From Hyperoplus lanceolatus (Eukaryota > Chordata > Actinopteri > Uranoscopiformes > Ammodytidae), in the NCBI GenBank assembly GCA_026929865.2, contig CM049416.1, forward strand, positions 14,546,001 through 14,610,000: DNA of 64,000 bases, in the 5' to 3' direction. Each line of letters begins with the position of its first letter. The stretch's first letter is position 1. Position numbers and translations under genes: made by a program. The notes under the pieces are model-generated. The model was not told the origin of the DNA, made no database searches, and saw nothing but the letters and a program-made list of their open reading frames with translations. Shown here in pieces: positions 14,235 through 25,510 of this stretch.

Positions 14235-14569
14235 TTAAAGATAGAGTGTGTAACTTTGGTTGCCCCCCATGAGGAATTCTGAGGAATTACAACAACACTG
14301 CTGGCACATTTACATGAGGTAAGCCTTCGTTGATCGCGCATGGATTCTTTTCCTTCTGCTGTTCATCAAGATTTTTGTGGGCGCTTCTTGAGCTCATGTG
14401 CCAGTCTCAGGGGGTGACACTAGTTCGAAAACTCTGCCATACTGAAAAATACAGAGAGACTTTTTTGTGCAGCTGAAATGCTTATTCAACTTTGTGTCAA
14501 CTCATCCGGAGATGGCTTTAATGTAACCTATACTCATTTATATGAAAAAGTCCCACACTATAGCTTTAA
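14235..14569. mobile_element. TTAA-flanked MITE
   Basis: The left end reads TTAAAGATAGAGTGTG (14235) and the right end CACACTATAGCTTTAA (to 14569). These are inverted repeats of about 16 bases with one or two mismatches, with TTAA at both outer edges. It has no coding capacity. TTAA flanks suggest mobilisation by a piggyBac-type transposase, but the ends lack the usual CCC, so the superfamily is uncertain. It lies about 240 bp from chchd3 exon 2, on its intron 2 side. Confidence 0.65.
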
Positions 14570-14806
14570 CTTTGAAAGGAAATTCTTCCTCAAACAAATA
14601 CTCCATCCTGCATACGAAGAGGGATCTCGCTAAGCTGGTTTAGGCCTCGTCACCATTGATCAACTTGACCACCGGAACATTGCACAGTCTCAATACCGTA
14701 TAACTGAACAACATATATCATAAAGCAAAATACTTTTACCGACTTTTTCCCAATCGCCATTTGTTTCTTAAAATGCATTACAAATACAGTGTTTTCATGA
14801 ACTCAC

Positions 14807-15791
14807 CAGCTGGTGCAGCAGGAGGTGGTGGTGAACTTGACTCTGGCACTACCACTGGCTCTACCACTGGCTCGGGGACAGGAGCGGGGATTACCGGTGG
14901 CGGCTCCACTTTGGGCTGAGGAGGAGGAGGAGGTGCAACTGGTTCACACGGAGCAGTAAACTCAGGCAGGGAGGGAGGCGTGGCAAGCGGCTCAGCAGCA
15001 GGCTGCGGGGACAACATGGCGTCCCCTGAGGGTATTGGTGGCAGGACGGTGACGGGTTCGAAAACGGGAGGGGAAGAGAGCTGAGGTTCTGGTTCGGTGA
15101 AACGGGGAGCAGTGATTGGCTCAATCTGGACAGAGGGAGGAGGAGGAGGAGGAATAGGAGCTGGCATGGGTTCAGCTAAACACGGGGGAGCAATGGGTTC
15201 AATTAAGGGAGGAGGAGATTGGTCGATTACAAGGGAAGGAGGAGGAGCAAGCGGAGCAATGGCCTCCACCACCGCCGGAGTCTGGCAGGGAGCAGGGATC
15301 AGGGGAGCAACTTCAGCGGGGGGAGGAGGAGAAGGAGAAGGAGGGAGGGATGTAGGCAAAATGACCGGCTCAAAAGCAGCGGAAGCAAGAGCAGTAGGAG
15401 GAGGAGGAGATGCCACCACAGGCTCAAAAGCAGGAGTAGCGACAGTGTTACCAGTGGCTGCGGGCATTGTCGGCAGCACCATGTCAATGATGTTGGGTGC
15501 TGCTACTACTACCTGTTCTGTGGGAGGTGGAGGTTGAGGAATAGGAGGTGGAGGTACAGCCACAGTCTCCAGGGCTGGTGGAGGTGCGACAGGTTCTACA
15601 ACAGGAGGAGGGGTGGGAGAAGGAGGCAGGCTGGTGATGGGGTCGGATGGGGGAGGAGGAGATACTGGCGTCAGGAGTGGAGGGGGGGCAGTGAAGAGAG
15701 GCGCCATGGCAGGATGAACAGTGGGAGGGGCATGTCGAAGTTTGGGGAGATCAATAGGTTCCTTCATGCGGTTGATGACATTCTCGGAAAG
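14807..15791 (-). CDS. chchd3: chchd3 exon 2 with long proline-rich insert
   Basis: A 985-nt minus-strand exon between an acceptor tttgaag (ag at 15792-15793) and a gtgagt donor (14801-14806). It enters in phase 0 directly after exon 1, encodes residues 27-354 and leaves one base over. Residues 27-37 (LSENVINRMKE) are the conserved MIC19 segment (human LSENVIDRMKE). The next roughly 300 residues are proline-rich: runs of 3-6 prolines separated by Val, Ala, Ile and Ser, with a recurring EPV/EPI/EPL unit and almost no charged residues except Glu. Human MIC19 has only a short Ser/Gly linker here. No stop interrupts the frame, and it joins a recognisable exon 3, so it is probably coding. The plus strand is correspondingly GGA-rich. 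Alternative splicing that skips or shortens it is possible but cannot be seen. Confidence 0.85.
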
Positions 15792-17111
15792 CTTCAAAAA
15801 GGAGGACAGAAGAAAAAGGGTTAAAGGGTTGCAGATAACATATTAAACACTTTGTAGCTTTCATTGTCAGTTTGCTTTGTTTACAGATTTAACAAACAAG
15901 ACACAGAATGTTATTGTAAGTAAGTGAACTGAATGTATTTGTAAATTTGGACAGAGCCAGGCCAAAGCTGTTGAGTCTTTATGCTAAACTAGTCATCTCT
16001 CAACTTTAGCTTCACACTTCACAGACAGAAGGAAGGACATTTCCAACATTGTTCTCCTGTTGAAAACTATCTTAACCTTGTGTTTATCTTGAGAAGACAA
16101 GGATTGCATCACTGGCACAAACAAGATTACACTTCACTGAAAGATAACATTAGCCTCGCTTTGTCGGCTAGCCAAACAAGTAATAATAGACAGAGCCAAG
16201 CCATCTAAAGCCTTTATCTGATCGACCAAAGCCTCTCTCAATCTTTATTTAACCTCAGCTGGCAGTGGCACAGACAGAAAGAAGAACTATGTGTGGCTAC
16301 CACCTGATGAAAGAAACCATTTTAAATAGCCACCCACTTCAACACAATGTAGATGCATTCACCATTTAAACAAAAAACTCCCAAAGGAAAACATTATGTC
16401 ATATCCAGGGTTCCTACAGCCTAATGCAAGTTAGATTTAAGACTTAAACTTTAGAGAGGAATGTCATCAATCACTTTGGGAAAGGGACGGTTTGCGTAAA
16501 ACCTGCCTTATTTGTTCCAGTGAAAAAAGTAAGTTGGTCTACCTCATAAGTTGAAAAATATCTTTCACAAGGTAAAAAATAGTAAGATTGTTTTCTGATC
16601 CCCCATGTTTTAGCATTTGGAATACTTTTGAAACATTGATTTCAAACATATTGATACCAATAAAGGGTTAAAATTTTTAAAGGATCTGTAGGAACCATGA
16701 TATCAAGAATGCAACAGCCTGTCAAATGACAGCCAGCTACATGCGCGCCTTGAGTGACAGGCAGCTGAGCACGAGGCTAATGACGTCAACGTCAACATTG
16801 CCACAAGGACATTAGAAACTTAACTGAGTCCAAACCTCATAATATTAACACTATATGTTGCTCCATAGTACACGAATGTAATATTCTATGTTCATCTACT
16901 AATGTGTTGCTGTGAGAAATGAATGAAAACCAGGCTGCGAAGATAGCAACTTAGCATAGCTGCTTTTTACAAACCATATAACGCTCTTGCTGGCATATTA
17001 TTTACGATACAGCCAGCTCAATACACAATTGTCATGACTGAAGGTGCTTTAAGGCATTCATAAAGCATATGTCTTGTTAACAAATAAGCAGGTTTGTATA
17101 CTGTCACTTAC
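15792..17111. other. chchd3 intron 1
   Basis: A 1.3-kb intron with gtaagt donor (17106-17111) and tttgaag acceptor. It contains an inverted-repeat element at 16406-16699; nothing else is recognised. Confidence 0.75.
16406..16699. mobile_element. small hAT-like MITE
   Basis: The ends are inverted repeats, CAGGGTTCCTACAG (16406-16419) and CTGTAGGAACCATG (16686-16699), with two mismatches. An exact 5-bp direct repeat ATATC flanks the element (16401-16405 and 16700-16704). CAGGGTTCC-type ends with 5-8-bp duplications are common in fish hAT-derived repeats. No coding capacity. Confidence 0.6.
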
Positions 17112-17189
17112 CCGTATGCCCTTCACCACTGTTATGTTCTCGTTCTCGTCTGACTCGAACGACACGCGGCGGGTGTTGTTTGCTCCCAT
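17112..17189 (-). CDS. chchd3: chchd3 exon 1, N terminus of MIC19
   Basis: Reads MGANNTRRVSFESDEN and continues ENITVVKGIR (26 codons), ending at a strong gtaagt donor. The DENENITVVKGIR segment is essentially the human MIC19 sequence. Gly2 with Thr6 fits the N-myristoylation signal known for MIC19, which is important for its targeting to mitochondria. The ATG is the only one giving the myristoylation context. The length matches the human first coding exon almost exactly. Confidence 0.92.
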
Positions 17190-17410
17190 AGTGAGACCGC
17201 AAGCTGTCACTTGTATTTCAATTATCTATCTGTAATGTGGAAGACCAGCATCCGTTTTTGTTTGTTTTTGTGTGTACTTTCTTTAGAGCTAACCGGGGCC
17301 CACACGCCACTGATTTTTCGAACTTCCCTAGCATGACGTACGTACAAGAACGTGCGAGTTCATTGGACAGAAGCTTCACTGTCAATGCAACAGCAATTTT
17401 CATTGGTTGA
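17190..17410 (-). promoter_or_regulatory. putative chchd3 promoter
   Basis: Just upstream of the chchd3 start. On the minus strand there are two CCAAT boxes (plus-strand ATTGG at 17362-17366 and 17402-17406), 40 bp apart, and a CRE-like TGACGT (17334-17339). NF-Y-type CCAAT pairs are common in TATA-less housekeeping promoters. The transcription start itself cannot be placed. Confidence 0.45.
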
Positions 17411-17484
17411 TTGTTCGCAAGAGGCAGAGCGTGTGTGTGACAGCCATAATAGGTCCATGGTGACAGCTCTGTCTGACTTATTAC

Positions 17485-17485
17485 A

Positions 17486-17545
<60 letters not shown>

Positions 17546-17547
17546 AA
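17485..17547. repeat. (AAAG)n microsatellite
   Basis: About 16 tandem copies of a GAAA tetranucleotide, about 300 bp upstream of the chchd3 start. An AT-rich tract (17556-17650) with repeated AATAATATTTATA follows. Confidence 0.97.
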
Positions 17548-20500
17548 TGAAAATAATATAGCTATTTATAAATAATATTTATATGTATATACATATATAT
17601 TTATTTAAATAATATTTATACATAAATAATATTTATACATATTTATTTTAACTTTCCAATTTCTTTCCGGTGTGTTTCCAGTGTATTGGTCTCATCAGTA
17701 GGACTGTGTTCACTGTATGTGCACCTTGTGAAAAAGCTGTACAGACAAAAAGTGGTTTAATATTTTTGTTTATCCCAATTGAGCATTTTGTGGTAGGCTT
17801 ATTTGAACTTTATTTGAGCATTTCCATTCTCCTACTATTGCACTACACTTCAGAGGTAAAAATAGTGTACTGTTCGCTCCACTACATTTATTTCTTACTT
17901 GAGTTATAGGCATAATAATCTACATTTTTAATCAAAAAAAATAAAAATGAGGAAGGTGATTAAAGGATATAGTGAAATAAAGTGAATGACACATTAATGC
18001 ATGACTATGCCTAGTGATAATCCTGTTTTACAATAAGCATATGATTCTGAGTATATATTGATTATTTTATTTTTGCTTGACACAAAACATAGAAATTGAA
18101 TGTACATATTTGTGTGACCTTGCAATATAACAAAATATTAATGCTTTTTATTTTTTCATAGTAAAATATCTTTCATGAGAAGTCGCGCACAGAGGTTATG
18201 CTGTTAACCGTTAAACCAGTGCAATTTGTTCTTTGGTAGAAATCCCAGACAGTGATTTCTGATCTGATTGGTGATAAGTAGGTTTTCAGCTGGCTTATTA
18301 TAAACCCCATTTTTTAATTCAGAAATTATGTTAAACATTTCAAAATACATGACCATTACAAAAAAAAAAACAGCTACGTAAACAATTTGACCTGAACACA
18401 AAAGTATTGTTGTTCCGCTACAAACCTGACCACACACTCTAGAATCACTTGCTTCAAACAGCATGGCTTCTTAAAAACAGTATATCTTTATAATGGTATT
18501 CAGTGTGTAATATATTGTTCAATCAAATTATAGATTTTCAATTGTTGCATGTTGACAATACCACAATAGGTTTGAGCTATCAAACTTTCAGATGTAATAA
18601 TTTAATAAGTTAGTTTTTTAACTCAACCAACTCACCATTTAACTCACCATTTCGATTTTTGCCATATGGAGCTGACAAAAAGAGAGAAAAGTAAAGAGCA
18701 AAACTATCAAGAATATGAGAGATGGAGAGACTGAGAGAAGAGGAGATTGGTTGGGAAGGGTAAAATATGCAGCCTGATTGATGAAACAATGGTGTTTAAA
18801 AATGCAAAATGGCAGAATGAGTTGCCAAACCCATCAGGGAAGCAACTGACAGCTCCTGAAATCGAAGTAGAACTGCAACGAGAATAGGAGGAGAAGGAAT
18901 AGATATGGAAATAGAGACTCATTAGATTTACAAATGCATAATATTCCCCACTGAGAACCTTTGCTACAGAACTGGTCCATCATCACCAAGACTTACATTC
19001 ATGTTAAAAAATAGGTAGGCATGCAGCAGTCTAGTTATTTTTGTGTCCTGCTGCTTTTTTTATGTTATGTAATCAGTGATCATTTCACTGAAAAATGAAA
19101 AACCTGTGGAACTTTGCATTACTTGACTCGTCCAAATCAGTGCAGCCACCCAGCCACAGAAGTTCATCTACAATTTGCCTTGTCCTGCTGTCTCACTCTC
19201 GTTCTCGCCAGTATTTTCCATTCAGCTTGCTGACATCATGTTTGGAAGGGGGTATCTTCCTTTTCCTCATCAACATATTCTTTAAGATATCTCTCAAACA
19301 GTCAACATTTGTATAGCAGATTATCTAATATTGGGAATGAATGTGTAAACAGCATATGTTGATTTTCATTTTCTATTAATAGCATATGAGTGTTTCAGTT
19401 ATTTTTTTTTAACTTGTATGCCTTCCGATCCCAGTAGAGGACATAGGGGAAAATAAAAGAAATCCATTCAGCACCACCGATGTGGACAGTTCTTTGACAA
19501 AAAAAGGACCCATGAGGCAGAGCTTATACAATATAAGACGGTTTGACTTGGTAGTGAGGGGGCTTACCTTTAGGAACAGGCAGCCAGTCATGGACACATA
19601 TAGACTACCTCACCATATCTCAGAAGACTTGTAATCAGCAGGGTTTTTTCTTCAAGTTGTCAATATTTATTTAAATAAGCAATCTTTAAAAGATGTATTT
19701 AGATGTTCTTAGTTTTCTGGAAAATCATACCATTGCAGATATAAATTTCCCTTGAGCTGAGAGGATGTTATTAGGAATGACTGTTCATAAGAATCCCCTT
19801 CTAAACCTGATATATTGTACACACAAAAATAACCTAATATGTGGTCTCTGCATTACGCATGTTTGTAATGCTGAACAAACAAAAATAAATCAAAGCCTTT
19901 ATAACAGTTCCTTGTACACACACACACACACACACACACACTGGGGACTTCCATTCAAATCTTCAACACAGTATACACCTAGATTGAATTACATGTTTCC
20001 AATATAAAACTATGTACCAGAATGGCTGACAGTGCTTTATGTGCAAACAGAAACATCAATTTAATATGAAAGGAATAGAAAGCTTGTGGGACAAGTAGAA
20101 AAAAGGTATAAGAGTGAGTTAGAGGATGTCAATAACTGGAAAACAATTCAGATCACAGCAGATGACATGAAGTGGTTATTGCATATATGCATTTGTGTAT
20201 CCTTTCCTAATATAGAAGGGAGCTATTGTACTGTAGATTGTAAACCCTTGAACACAATTCCATAACATATATGCAGATCCTGAGGTTCATTTTCTGTTGT
20301 GTTCTGAGATAACAGGCATTGTAGTGTTTTACACGTTGTCATATTGTCACAAACAGATTTCCCCAAGGGGAATCCCTCCAATTTACAACAAGTCTATCAT
20401 AAACAGCTTACGTAATAAAGAATAACAATGTGCAGCAATGTCCCATGGGCACGCTTTGAAATGCCTCAGGCTGTATTGAATTTGACCCTCATAGAAGACA

Positions 20501-22140
20501 AGGACATGATTTAATGGTAGAGTGTGCAAGTGAGCGTTGCGTGTTTTTTTTTAAATGACATAATTAATATCGTAAACTATTAAAGTAAACTCAATCTGAT
20601 TCTGGGCAATCATGCTGCTTGGAGACCTGGTTAATCTATTGGTATACTGTATATTGGAAATATTTCATTCAAGGACTATGTGCAGAGGAGAGAAAACTCA
20701 GGTTGTCCGTGCATGTTCAGTGTTGTAACATTTTCATCAAAGCCTTCATGTCTGATGATGCTCATATAATATGCATCATTACTCATCATCTTAAAACATT
20801 AACAGTGACTCATCAGTTGATTAAAACCCAACATTCAACTAAGTAGATTACTAACAACAAGGAAATTCATTATTTCATGATCACCAGAATCATATCTAAA
20901 TGCTTAAAACCTTAAATGAGCTCCTCTCACATCAACCCATATCATCTGCTGTTATTGCCACATTCTGTGATTATGTATCGATACTTAAACTAATTGAGTT
21001 GTTGTGGTAAAGTGCTTGCGCCATTATTCAAAGTGCTATAAAAGTTTCTGTCGACAGCAGTTACATTTTCTTTTAATGAATATCAGATGAGGGGCACAGA
21101 GTGATTGAGATGCGTTGTTTGCATTTATATCTATCCATTACCAGACAATATAGGCATGTCCTACAAAGACCTTATTGCTCTTGTGCATCATCCACACATA
21201 GGTCAGTCAGTCAAAGCAATCACTTAGTGTCCAAACACACACCAAGCTGACAGAAATAACCTTGGTGCTCCTTTATTGGAGAAACGAAGCCCTGTAGATT
21301 AGTTGGACTGATGGGACATGGGCTGCTGGGAAAGGTGATAAGAACTTCAAAATTAAACTTGGACCGGGGAAGCTGGGCGCCTTCAAAAGAAAAACAGTGG
21401 CTCCTGTATGACATACTGATTGTTCCTTTTTTTTTTGGAAGAGACACAAAGTTCTCCCACAATGTTATCTCCTAAGGCCACCAGCGCATCAATCAGGGCA
21501 CAGGCTGCTGGGAATCGACCCTCTTTGCTCCAGAATCAATGCCCTCTCCCATTCTCATTGGTACAGCAGAGATTGTCAGAGATACAGAGCAGGACAGCCC
21601 TGCCAAAACCAGCACTATATGTTCTAAATGGGGAAGGCTATTAACTCACTGACACACACTGTCTCTCTCTCTCCTTTGTTCTCTATACCCAGCCTTTCCT
21701 TTTTCAGTCTCAAGAGGACTGGATGGAAAATATTACAATTAAACAGTTTGTTTAGATTGTGGTACGCAAAATGAATTACTTAAAATCTCGATATTGCATT
21801 GAATTATATTATCCACCACACAGTAAGTAGAATCATTATAATACGTTGTACTTTTGTGAACAAAAACACTTTATGCATGGATGCCATAACATTCGGATTA
21901 TTCTGAGATCCCTGTTGATGGGAATTAAAAATATAAAATACTTGTAGGCCTATTACAACATTTTATTGTGATTTTTTGAATGGCTTAGCCTTATTAAATA
22001 TATAACTAAAATATAATATATAAACACTACTGAAATATAGAGAAACCACATAGAGAATATTAAGACAATTTACAAACAGTTATTTATTTTATTATTACCT
22101 ACATTTCGACCATTTTTCTATATCACTGATGATATAACTA
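17548..22140. other. intergenic spacer between chchd3 and exoc4
   Basis: No gene, RNA or bounded transposon recognised. It is AT-rich and contains a short CA repeat (19916-19941). The small open frames here lack homology I can recognise. Confidence 0.6.
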
Positions 22141-22149
22141 CTTACCACG

Positions 22150-22226
22150 TTCGACCTACAACTCCCAGAATTCCTTTGGGCACCCTCGCGCTTCTGTCTT
22201 CCTGTTTGGTTGCCGCAGCTGGAAAA
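22150..22226 (+). promoter_or_regulatory. putative exoc4 core promoter with ZNF143-type site
   Basis: CCTACAACTCCCAGAATTCC (22155-22174) closely matches the ZNF143/Staf motif (ACTACAATTCCCAGAATGC), a hallmark of CpG-type vertebrate promoters. An ETS-like CTTCCTG (22198-22204) follows, and AAAATGGCAGC overlapping the start codon (22224-22234) resembles a YY1 site. There is no TATA box. The spacing, all within 75 bp upstream of the ATG, fits a short 5' UTR. Confidence 0.6.
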
Positions 22227-22306
22227 ATGGCAGCTGATACAGGGCGATACAGGAGTGCAGTTAGCAAAAACAAAGACCCCTCTGGTCTTCTTATCTCTGT
22301 CATAAG
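22227..22306 (+). CDS. exoc4: exoc4 exon 1
   Basis: Reads MAADTGRYRSAV and then [15 protein letters not shown], matching the human Sec8 N terminus ([20 protein letters not shown]) apart from a shorter Ala/Gly stretch. It ends two bases into the Arg codon at a gtaagg donor. The start is supported by homology and by the promoter motifs just upstream. This short N-terminal tail precedes the first helix. Confidence 0.95.
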
Positions 22307-23339
22307 GTAAGGGTTAACACATGTTTTACGTTATTAAGTTAACGTTACTGGTGAGACGTTTGGCAGCTCTTAAACTATGGTATCAATAGCTGAGGGGCAC
22401 GGATTGACAGCTAGCTCCTGTGCTAAAGCTACATGATAGCAACATCCTTCCTGTATTGTTTATTATGCTATTTCAATTAAGGGTCACGCATTTGCTGTTT
22501 ATTATTAACGGTTGTAAGTCTCAGTTTATATTAACACCAACTAGCTTTATTGAATTCCTTAAGTATAAGACAAGGTTGGACACAGACTGTGTCTAAAGAA
22601 TCTCATCCATTAATCGTTTCTACTTAAACTATAACGGTTTTCTTATTAAACGTAACACCTGTACGGAAAACTGTTTCCCCAATGTCGGCCTACAGTTATC
22701 ATTCCTTTTATTTATTCCGGTTGGCTCAACGAATTGCAACCAACCTTTGATTTCGGAAATGTCTTTTGGAACAGACCAGAATTTTTGCTTTGTCTCGGTT
22801 CGTCTAAAGTTTATTTAGTTGGAGAACAGCCACTTATGTCTGGATTTTGGTTATTATCATCACCATCTTTATATACTAATAGTCCTACTATAAAATAGAT
22901 GAATAATATCAGAGGTACAAACTGCAACCACACTCTGTGACCCCTATTATAAGTGTGTCATGTGTCATAATTGTTTCAAAGCCTAACATCCGAAAATGGA
23001 CAGGAACATCTGTAAAAGAAAAAAAAATAGTGTAAAAGAAAAAATGTTAATTACATAATGTAAATAAAGTATTACTTTAAAAAAATGTTTTTACTACCAT
23101 GATAAAATGAGCATCTTCTGCTAAATATATGAAAATATGCTATATCTGACAACACCACTATAAAACTGTTCATTTTGCTATGCAGCCTATAATGTGGGGG
23201 TATGTTGGCATGCAAAGTCTTGCACTGTAACTATCATACCCTTGACACTATATGATCTTCTCCACTCCAACATTGCTTGATGCTTAGTTCAGTCACTGAG
23301 TTGAAACGTAACTTTTCTTTCCACCTTCTCCGTTTGCAG
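22307..23339. other. exoc4 intron 1
   Basis: gtaagg donor and a tttgcag acceptor. No repeat or other feature recognised. Confidence 0.85.
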
Positions 23340-23529
23340 GACTCTGTCCAGCAGTGACGATGTGGAGGACAGGGAGACGGAGAAGGGTCGTCTGGAAGAG
23401 GCCTTTGAGACATGTGACACTGATCTAGACGGGCTGATTGTTCAGCATTATGCCGAGCTCACCACCGCTATCCGGACCTACCAGAGCATCACTGAGCGCA
23501 TCACCAGCTCCCGCAACAAGATCAAACAG
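23340..23529 (+). CDS. exoc4: exoc4 exon 2
   Basis: Completes Arg27 and encodes residues to 90, including [20 protein letters not shown] and [20 protein letters not shown], ending KIKQ at a codon boundary. It is nearly identical to human Sec8 and lies in the N-terminal helical Sec8 domain, which forms the long coiled-coil bundle (CorEx region) packing the exocyst subunits together. Acceptor tttgcag, donor gtaggat. Confidence 0.97.
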
Positions 23530-25315
23530 GTAGGATGGAGAGACTTTAGTACAGAAAATGGTCAATCTGCAGAGTGGTCAAAACTATGACTAGAATTCAT
23601 GCTCACATTGTTGCCTGACATCATTTAAGGCAGTGACCTAAAGCTGTGTTATTTAAAAAAACAACATCTGGTTTTCATTCATTTGAAGTTGTCTCTTGAC
23701 ACATTAAAGGTGCTACAAGGAACTTTTAAACTGTTCTGAAACAGTCTCATATTCCCCCTGATGATCAGAAATGACATGTGACAACAAACTAGACCATCAG
23801 TGCAAAGAATTATATTTTTATATAGTTCTTCTTAATACCTTTGCCATGGGTACGCACGCTCACCCTGGAACTACAGCTGGCGTAGTAAAAACACTACCGC
23901 TTTTGTCCAAATGGGGTGCAAGAATGAACAAAAACTGAAAGTTCATCGGAGCACCTTTTAAAATAGTTTCCTATCTCAATTTTTAGACTATAAGACTGCA
24001 AGATTGACTTATCTAAACTAAATCCTTTTCACCCAAGAAGGAAACTGCCTGATTAATGATTGTCCCTTGGCGTTAAATTACGCCCAGGGGGCTGAGGATT
24101 CTTTCTTTAAGGTCAGCCCCTCAGTCCCTTCCATGGAAGATTGTGCAAATTCAACATCTAGTGTCTCTGGGCTTTTTCTTGGTACAGTTTTATCCTTTTT
24201 AAATAATGACTCAAGAAGTGGCATATATAATTAACATTACCTCTGAACTATTTTATCACCAATATCCTGAAAGGGAAGCATCTAAGTAATAATAAATAAC
24301 AATACAATTAATTTTTACAGCACTTTCCAAAACAAAGTTATTGTTTGACGTGGTTGAACACGTGGTTGAACATGAATTCTAACATTTCTCATCAGCAAGA
24401 ACGGAAAACAGCTGTGTAGGTGTGCAGGGTCTGCAAATCTCATTTCTAATTGTCTGATCATTACACAGTTAGCAGAAAAATAACAAAACCACCCACACCA
24501 GTAAACCAAGTGTTTTTTAAAAGTTGTGAGATAAATTAACTATTTTTTTAATTCTTATTTTCAATTTTTTCATCTACGTTTCAGAGATCCAGTGATACTG
24601 TAATACACTTATTACATTGTGTATTCAGGTTTATATTATTGATAATATATAGTATATGTTTATTACTTTCACCCATTGTTTTATGTCACTGGACATGCAA
24701 TTTCCTTGATGGAAGTAAAAGGAATTTTTAGCAGTCCTTAATCTTCCCTGAAGGCTTTTAGGCTTTTTTCAGTTGTGTGTCTACGGCACCCCTCTGTTTC
24801 CACATCCCCTGCTGGCACACACTGAGCTCATACGATTCCACATTTCACATTCTTGACATTGCTGACAACTCAGCATGACACTCACATGAAATGCAATATT
24901 ATTTAGACAGTAGTTTAGGAGAAGCCATGCTTCAATAGTATTTCTGAAAAAAATTAGAAAGATAATGTTGGGTAAGTTACTTGGCTAACTGTAAATCAGT
25001 GTTTTATGTTAACGGATTGTAGTTGAGTGAAAATCTCCTTTTCAAAGCCTATTGCTTTATGGGGATGTTATACTTTAGGAAGATTCAAGTAGGCTCACTC
25101 AGTAATACTGTATCAGCCTGTACAGGTTTCTGCCCCACCCACACATATACTTATATCCTTTAGCAGTATGTGTTTTTATATTGTTTGTATGTGAAATAAA
25201 CTAATCTAAACTAAAACGTTTGTAGTCTTTACAGGGTACTACTTTAGCTCAAATGTGCCTGGAGGTTAAGTATGGTGTCCTGTTAGTTTGGATTTCAACT
25301 CACTCTCTCCTACAG
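23530..25315. other. exoc4 intron 2
   Basis: A 1.8-kb intron with one MITE (23706-23959). The rest shows nothing recognisable. Confidence 0.8.
23706..23959 (-). mobile_element. AAAGGTGCT MITE, copy 1
   Basis: A roughly 255-bp element with inverted ends AAAGGTGCTAC and GGAGCACCTTTT. It is the reverse complement of the copy at 35276-35531 over its whole length; shared internal blocks include the complement of GACAAAAGCTGTAGTGTTTT and CGCCAGC. It encodes nothing. Confidence 0.75.
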
Positions 25316-25510
25316 GTGAAGGAGAACCTCCTGTCTTGTAAGATGCTGCTCCACTGCAAACGAGACGAGCTGAGGAAGCTGTGGATAGAGGGCATCGAGC
25401 ACAAGCACGTCCTCCAGCTCCTGGATGAGATAGAGAGCATCAAGCAGGTGCCTCAGCGGCTGGAGGCCTATATGGCCAGCAAGCACTACCTGCATGCAAC
25501 AGATATGCTG
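25316..25510 (+). CDS. exoc4: exoc4 exon 3
   Basis: A 65-codon exon, phase 0 at both ends, encoding residues 91-155: [20 protein letters not shown], then [20 protein letters not shown] and the tail [12 protein letters not shown]. It is almost identical to human Sec8 and continues the conserved N-terminal helical domain. Acceptor ctacag, donor gtgagt. Confidence 0.97.

Noticed and set aside
15219-15824. Long plus-strand frame rich in Arg/Gly (201 codons) and another of 146 codons
   Set aside because: Antisense shadows of the chchd3 proline exon; composition follows from the GGA repeats.
17190-22226. A shared bidirectional promoter for chchd3 and exoc4
   Set aside because: The two starts are 5 kb apart, and each has its own promoter-like motifs.
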